NCBI GenBank assembly: GCA_964648215.1
Contig: CAZYMF010000002.1
Location: forward strand, 1 to 64,000
Origin: CAZYMF01 sp964648215
GTDB taxonomy: Bacteria > Desulfobacterota > Binatia > HRBIN30 > JACQVA1
Direction: 5' to 3'
Length of the DNA: 64,000 bases
In this document: positions 59,741 to 64,000 of the stretch, one piece after another
Layout: the number at the start of each line of letters is the position of its first letter
Position numbering within the stretch: the stretch's first letter is position 1
Notes under the pieces: generated by a model
What the model was told of the DNA's origin: nothing
Seen by the model: only the letters and a program-made list of their open reading frames with translations
Database searches by the model: none
Made by a program: the position numbers and the translations under genes

Positions 59741-61911
59741 CGGTCTACCGAACGGCACGCGGCGGCACGCGGCATTCCGACCTACGTTGGTTTCTTTGGA
59801 TTGCCCTCGCTGTCGGCCTCGGCTGGCTGGCCGGAGGTGTTCCGCCCGCCGCTGCGGCGGAGCAGGGCGCTCTCGGGGTTCAATGGGTGGTTCGTCGCCC
59901 CACGACCGCCGCCAGCGCCCGGCGCTCGAAGGCGCGCGCGCTCGCCGACGGCGGGGCGGCCGCGACGTTGCCCCCGGCGGCGAAGACGGTGCGCGTGGTG
60001 TTCCGGTCGCAGTCCGGGTTCAGCTGCTGCCTGGCTGTCGACCCGAACCAGGTTCCCGTCGATCCCGCGAGCGGGAGCAGGATTCTCACCCTCGACGGCC
60101 TTCCCGCCGGTCCGGGAACGTTCGTCCTGGATGGCTTCCCGGGGTCGTTCGCTCCCGCCCCCGACGGTTTGGCGACGACGTGCGCCACCTCCCCGGCGGG
60201 TGTCGGGATGGCGTGTAGCTCGATGCTGGAGACGGCTAGCTTCTCGGGCACGCCACAACAGGTGAGCATCACCTCCGGCCAGCGGTTCACCGCCCCGGCC
60301 GGCGAGTTGACCCCCGTTCCCTTCGTCCTCGACGGCACCCTCAGCCCGGGCCCGGCGACCTCCTTGCTCAGCCCGGTTGCGGTTCAATTCACGGTGGCGG
60401 ATGCCGACACCGGGATCGACCCACGAAGCGTCGTGGTGCGGCTGTTTCGCGCTGCACCACGGCGCGCCTCGGTGCTCCTGACGCCCTGCGATGACGCGAC
60501 GGCGACCCCGTGCAGCGCCGGAGGAGTCCTGGCCGTGAAGGGGTTCCGCGTCACCCGGGCTCCACAGTCCCTGTCTCGCGGGCCGGCCGAGGTACGCATT
60601 CGGGCGCGCAACCTGGCGTCGCCAGCCCGCCAGCTCCGGCTCCGCTACCGATTCCAGGTCCTACCGCCACCGCCGACGGCGACGCCCACCAACACCTCGA
60701 CGGCAACCCCGACGCGCACGCCGACAGGCACGGCCACCCCGACGTCGACGGCGACGGCAACGCCGACGAAGACGCCGACGAGGACGCCGACGAGGACGCC
60801 GACGGCGACCCCGACTCGGACACCGACGAAAACGCCGACCGCGACGGCGACGGCGACGCCCACGGCCACAGCCACCGCGACGGCGACGGCGACGCGGACC
60901 CCGACCAGCACGCCGACGCTGACGGCCACGCCGACGTCGACATCGACAAGGACGCCGACGTTCACGCTCACCCCGTCCGTGACGCCGACCCCCACGGTGA
61001 CGCCGACGCCGACGCCGCGAGTCTACGCCTATGTCGTCAACTTCCTCACCGGCGACGTGTCCGTCGTCGACACGTTCACGCGCAAGGTCGTGACCAACAT
61101 CCTGCTCGGCACCGACAGCCGGCCCGAGGGAGTCGCCTTCAGCCCCGACGCCACACGAGCCTACGCCACGCATTCGTTCCCCGGCAGCGTCTCGGTGATC
61201 GACACCAACACCAGCCGGGTGACGGGCGGGTTCAGAGTAGGCAGCTTTCCGGAAGGGGTCGCCGTCACACCGGACGGCGCTTCGATCTACGTCACCGACG
61301 AGTTCTCCAAGACCGTTTCGGTGGTCGACGCGAGCACCAACTCGGTAGTGGCGACCATTCCGAGCTCGGGACGTCCGAAGAACGTGGCGATCGTGCCGAG
61401 CGGTCTTTTTGCCTACGTGACCGTGCAGTCTACCGACGTCGTTGCCGTCATCGACACGAGCTCGCGATCGATCGTCGGCGAGATTCCCGTCGGCTCGTCG
61501 CCGAACGGCGTCGCCGTGTCCCGGGACGGATCTCGAATCTACGTGACCAATCAGAAGTCGGCGTCGGTCTCGGTGATCTCCACCGCGTCGAACGAGGTGG
61601 TGGCGACCATCCCCGTCGGCACAGGGCCGGAGGGGATCGCGGTGAGCCCCGTCGAGGCCATCGCCTACGTCGCCAACAAGGCGGCGAATACGGTGTCGGT
61701 GATCGACCTCGGCGGCAATCAGGTCACCGCCACCGTCACGGCCGGGCCGGCGCCGTCGGCCGTTGCCTTCACGCCGGACGGAGCCTCCGCCTACGTCACC
61801 AACCGTGGCTCCAACACCGTCTCCGTCGTCGATACGGCCACCAGCAAGGTGACTGCGACCGTCACCGTTGGTGTCTCTCCCGGAGCGGTCGCGATTGCCG
61901 AGATCCGATGA
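59737..61911 (+). CDS. Secreted YVTN-type beta-propeller protein, 724 aa
   Basis: A GTG start gives a signal peptide (WFLWIALAVGLGWLAGGVPPAAAA). An N-terminal beta-rich domain (about 45-305) has two Cys pairs. A long Thr-Pro linker (about 310-425) follows, then a C-terminal propeller of about seven repeats of some 42 residues, each like VSVIDTNTSRVTGGFRVGSFPEGVAVTPDG, matching surface-layer/YVTN beta-propellers. Probably extracellular ligand- or protein-binding. Its stop overlaps the next gene (ATGA), so both are translated together. The alternative of a longer protein running into the gap cannot be excluded. Confidence 0.83.
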   Translation: MTVYRTARGGTRHSDLRWFLWIALAVGLGWLAGGVPPAAAAEQGALGVQWVVRRPTTAASARRSKARALADGGAAATLPPAAKTVRVVFRSQSGFSCCLAVDPNQVPVDPASGSRILTLDGLPAGPGTFVLDGFPGSFAPAPDGLATTCATSPAGVGMACSSMLETASFSGTPQQVSITSGQRFTAPAGELTPVPFVLDGTLSPGPATSLLSPVAVQFTVADADTGIDPRSVVVRLFRAAPRRASVLLTPCDDATATPCSAGGVLAVKGFRVTRAPQSLSRGPAEVRIRARNLASPARQLRLRYRFQVLPPPPTATPTNTSTATPTRTPTGTATPTSTATATPTKTPTRTPTRTPTATPTRTPTKTPTATATATPTATATATATATRTPTSTPTLTATPTSTSTRTPTFTLTPSVTPTPTVTPTPTPRVYAYVVNFLTGDVSVVDTFTRKVVTNILLGTDSRPEGVAFSPDATRAYATHSFPGSVSVIDTNTSRVTGGFRVGSFPEGVAVTPDGASIYVTDEFSKTVSVVDASTNSVVATIPSSGRPKNVAIVPSGLFAYVTVQSTDVVAVIDTSSRSIVGEIPVGSSPNGVAVSRDGSRIYVTNQKSASVSVISTASNEVVATIPVGTGPEGIAVSPVEAIAYVANKAANTVSVIDLGGNQVTATVTAGPAPSAVAFTPDGASAYVTNRGSNTVSVVDTATSKVTATVTVGVSPGAVAIAEIR

Positions 61912-63422
61912 GACGCGTCCTCCCCCTCCTGCTTCTGGCCGCTCTGTTCGTCGCCCGCGGCGCAGCCCGTGCCTCGGAGCAGTCCAAGCGCCTGGCGACG
62001 CGCGGGCTGGTGGCGTTCCACGCCGGCCAATACCCGAAGGCGCTCGAGGTGTTCGACCAGGCGGTCGCCGCCGACGATCGCGACGCGCGGGCGCACTACT
62101 ATCGCGCCATGACTCGTGAGCGGCTCGACGACATGGCGGGGGCGGCGAGCGACCTGAAGGCGGCGTTGGCGGCCCAACCCGACTTCGACGAGGCCGCGCT
62201 CGAGCTGGGCATCGTCCTGGTGCAGATGGGGCAGTTCAGCGAGGCGCTGGCGCCGTTGCAGCAGGCACGCAACCTCGCACAGCAGGACGCACAGGCCTCG
62301 CTCTTTCTCGGCATCGCCCGGCTGCGCCTGGATCAGGCGGCCGCCGCCTTGAACGATTTCGAGAGAGCGGGCAAGGACCCGCAGTGGGCGCGCGCGGCGC
62401 AGTACTACCAGGGGGTGGCCAGCTACCGACTGGGGGACTGGGACAAGGCCGAGAGTCACTTCCGCTCGGTGACGAGCGAGAGCCCCGGCTCCGACATGGG
62501 GCGGGAAGCCGTGGCGTTCCTGGCGAAGATCCACGCGGGCGAAACCCCGAAATATCACCTCTACGGTGCCGTCGGCTTCCAGTACGACAGCAACGTGGTG
62601 CTGGCGCCCTCGAACGCCGCCATCGTGTCGCAGCTGTCGATCAGTCAGCAGGCGGATGGCCGCGCCACTTTGAACTTCGGCGGCACCTACGTGCCGTGGC
62701 ACAACGATTGGGTACAGTTGACGGTCGGGTACGACGCCTACCAGAGCGTCCACCTCAAGCTGAGCGAGTTCAACATCCAGGACCATCGCGGGAGCATCGA
62801 GGCGGCCGCCAACGCCGGTCCATTGCGACTTGGAATCCTGGGCAAGTACGACTACTATCTGTTGCAGACGAAGAGCTTTTTGCAGGAGGCCACCGCCCTC
62901 CCGTGGGTCGTGGTGCCGGAGGGCAAGCTGGGCCGGACCGAGCTTTCGTACCGTATGCGGCGACGCGACTTCAAGAAATCGGACTTCTTCGTGCGTGATG
63001 CCTTCAACCACGCCGCGGATTTCAAGCAGTATCTCTACCTCGGCTCGCCCGATCGCTACCTCTCCGTCGGCTATCGCTTCGATCGCGAGGATCCCGTCAT
63101 CAACGACCGCCGCCTGGCGCCGGGGCAGATCGATCCCAATAGCTTTGCCTACGACGGCAACGAGGTGAACGCCGGGTTCGGCTGGACCCTGCCCGAGGCG
63201 ATCTTTGGCGAGCTCGGCTACCGCTACCGGCACGAGCGCTACGCGGCGCAGAGCAATGGCCGGCGGGACGAGGTGCACGAGGTGGTGGCGGCGCTGACCA
63301 AGAGGCTCGACGCCCACCTCGATCTGACCGCGGCCTACCTCGGTACGATCAACAACTCCAACAACGTGCTCTTCGACTACGAACGCCACATCGGCTCGCT
63401 CGCGCTGGAAGTGAGGTTCTGA
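61908..63422 (+). CDS. TPR plus beta-barrel outer-membrane protein (Slam/DUF560-like layout)
   Basis: 504 residues. A signal peptide (MRRVLPLLLLAALFVARGAARA) is followed by about five TPR-type helical pairs (about 25-205; GLVAFHAGQYPKALEVFDQAVA, LGIVLVQMGQFSEALAPLQ). From about 215 to the end are alternating amphipathic strands (YGAVGFQYDSNVVLAPS, LGILGKYDYYLL, LSVGYRFDRED) ending with aromatic F (LALEVRF), as in outer-membrane barrels. The TPR-then-barrel order resembles surface lipoprotein assembly modulators. Assignment to that family is inference. Sits between the propeller and FecR-domain genes. Confidence 0.78.
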   Translation: MRRVLPLLLLAALFVARGAARASEQSKRLATRGLVAFHAGQYPKALEVFDQAVAADDRDARAHYYRAMTRERLDDMAGAASDLKAALAAQPDFDEAALELGIVLVQMGQFSEALAPLQQARNLAQQDAQASLFLGIARLRLDQAAAALNDFERAGKDPQWARAAQYYQGVASYRLGDWDKAESHFRSVTSESPGSDMGREAVAFLAKIHAGETPKYHLYGAVGFQYDSNVVLAPSNAAIVSQLSISQQADGRATLNFGGTYVPWHNDWVQLTVGYDAYQSVHLKLSEFNIQDHRGSIEAAANAGPLRLGILGKYDYYLLQTKSFLQEATALPWVVVPEGKLGRTELSYRMRRRDFKKSDFFVRDAFNHAADFKQYLYLGSPDRYLSVGYRFDREDPVINDRRLAPGQIDPNSFAYDGNEVNAGFGWTLPEAIFGELGYRYRHERYAAQSNGRRDEVHEVVAALTKRLDAHLDLTAAYLGTINNSNNVLFDYERHIGSLALEVRF

Positions 63423-63424
63423 TC

Positions 63425-64000
63425 ATGACCCGACTGCGCTACCTCGTTCTGCTCGCCGCCGCGCTTCTCCTCGTCCCGGGACTCGGGCGCGCCCAGGAGG
63501 TGGGTACGGTTGCTGCCGTGGAAGGGCAGGGGGAGATCGGCCACGGTGGCAACTGGAATGCGGCCACCCCGGGCGCCAGCGTGCACGAGGGCGACCAGTT
63601 GCGCACCGGTCGCCCCGGCCGCCTCAAGGTCGTCTTTCGCGACGACAGCGTCGTCACCGTCAGCGACGAATCGGTGGTGACAATCGACAAGCAGGTGTTC
63701 GATCCCGATCGCGGCAGAGTCGAATCCCTCATCGGCTTGCTCCAGGGCAAGCTCAGCACGCTGGTCGGAGAGTACTACAACCGGCCCGGTACGGCGTACG
63801 AGGTGAAGACGCCGACGGCCGTCGGCGGAGTGCGCGGCACCGAGTTCGCCGTCAGCTTCGATCCGGACACCGAGGTCACGGAGGTCGTCGGGATCAGCGG
63901 CCACGTGGTGGTGCACAGCGTGATCGATCCGACGGGTCCCGGCGTGCTGCTCACGGCGCACGAGGCCTCGACCGTCCTGCCGGGTCAGCTGCCGACGGCG
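63425..64000 (+). CDS. FecR-domain periplasmic protein, 5' part (runs off the window)
   Basis: 192 codons from an ATG two bases after the previous stop, open to the last base, so the C-terminus is missing. Signal peptide MTRLRYLVLLAAALLLVPGLGRAQ. The FecR-like domain shows GTVAAVEGQGEI, VHEGDQLRTGRPGRLKVVF, DDSVVTVSDES and the hallmark TPTAVGGVRGTEFAV. No membrane helix is seen, unlike FecR anti-sigma proteins, and no sigma-factor gene is nearby. Likely periplasmic or outer-membrane-associated. Confidence 0.85.
   Translation, partial: MTRLRYLVLLAAALLLVPGLGRAQEVGTVAAVEGQGEIGHGGNWNAATPGASVHEGDQLRTGRPGRLKVVFRDDSVVTVSDESVVTIDKQVFDPDRGRVESLIGLLQGKLSTLVGEYYNRPGTAYEVKTPTAVGGVRGTEFAVSFDPDTEVTEVVGISGHVVVHSVIDPTGPGVLLTAHEASTVLPGQLPTA

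Noticed and set aside
60660..61020. Short tandem repeats resembling a CRISPR array or minisatellite
   Set aside because: The period is codon-based (Thr-Pro-x), in frame within the propeller gene linker, with no spacer/repeat structure; the same holds for 36990-37170 and 58820-59085.
60510..61907. Upstream extension of the TPR-barrel gene in the +1 frame through the propeller gene
   Set aside because: It would add over 460 Arg/His/Asp-rich residues; the signal peptide at ATG 61908 and the ATGA overlap fix the true start.
63425..64000. FecR-type anti-sigma regulator of an ECF system
   Set aside because: It has a cleavable signal peptide rather than a cytoplasmic domain plus TM helix, and no sigma-factor gene is seen.

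Overview
High-GC (roughly two thirds G+C by eye), densely packed bacterial chromosome carrying housekeeping genes in Gram-negative order. An outer membrane is implied by the PilQ secretin, Lnt, several lipoboxes and an MltD-type transglycosylase. The pilMNOPQ-aroK-aroB order, the paired minor-pilin operons, the Thr-Pro-rich linkers and a dockerin-like DxNxDG motif on a secreted protein suit an uncultured deltaproteobacterial-grade lineage (Myxococcota, Desulfobacterota or Binatota-like). That placement is inference; no rRNA gene is present. A run of exactly 100 N at 59379-59478 marks a scaffold join, so this is a draft or metagenome assembly.

Layout. 1-4.1 kb: tRNA-Pro, rpe and fmt (minus), a nucleobase permease (plus), nth (minus). 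4.1-8.8 kb: iron-sulfur operon iscS-iscU-iscA-hscB-hscA behind a good sigma70-type promoter with a palindrome over its -10. 8.9-11.2 kb: an unrecognised 136-aa protein and a two-domain SppA. 11.3-15.8 kb (minus): purine-nucleoside-type ABC importer (BMP lipoprotein, ATPase, two permeases). 16-25.6 kb: lytic transglycosylase, G3E GTPase, several small unknown proteins, type 5 uracil-DNA glycosylase, Nudix hydrolase, pgeF, uvrD/pcrA and rlmE.

25.8-33 kb: pilMNOPQ followed by aroK-aroB. 32.7-40.6 kb: a small lipoprotein and a 2241-aa Ig-like lipoprotein sit between aroB and aroQ. ddl faces aroQ end to end. 41.8-42.8 kb: an intergenic stretch with a strong terminator and a possible attenuator, an HTH regulator and a one-TM peptide. 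43.2-49.6 kb: two parallel five-gene minor-pilin cassettes (FimT-PilV-PilW-PilX-small secreted coiled coil). 49.6-55.3 kb: NarL-type response regulator, a secreted unknown, lnt, and a membrane histidine kinase with a PDZ-like N-terminal domain. 55.4-58.3 kb: SDR, VOC protein and a melA-like GH4 alpha-galactosidase.

58.4-64 kb is a surface/secretion region: a dockerin-like secreted protein, the gap, then a compact run of a YVTN beta-propeller protein, a TPR plus beta-barrel protein, and a FecR-domain protein cut by the window end. The strongest candidates for something undescribed are this propeller/barrel/FecR set, the duplicated minor-pilin cassettes with their companion coiled-coil proteins, and the giant lipoprotein inserted among the aro genes.
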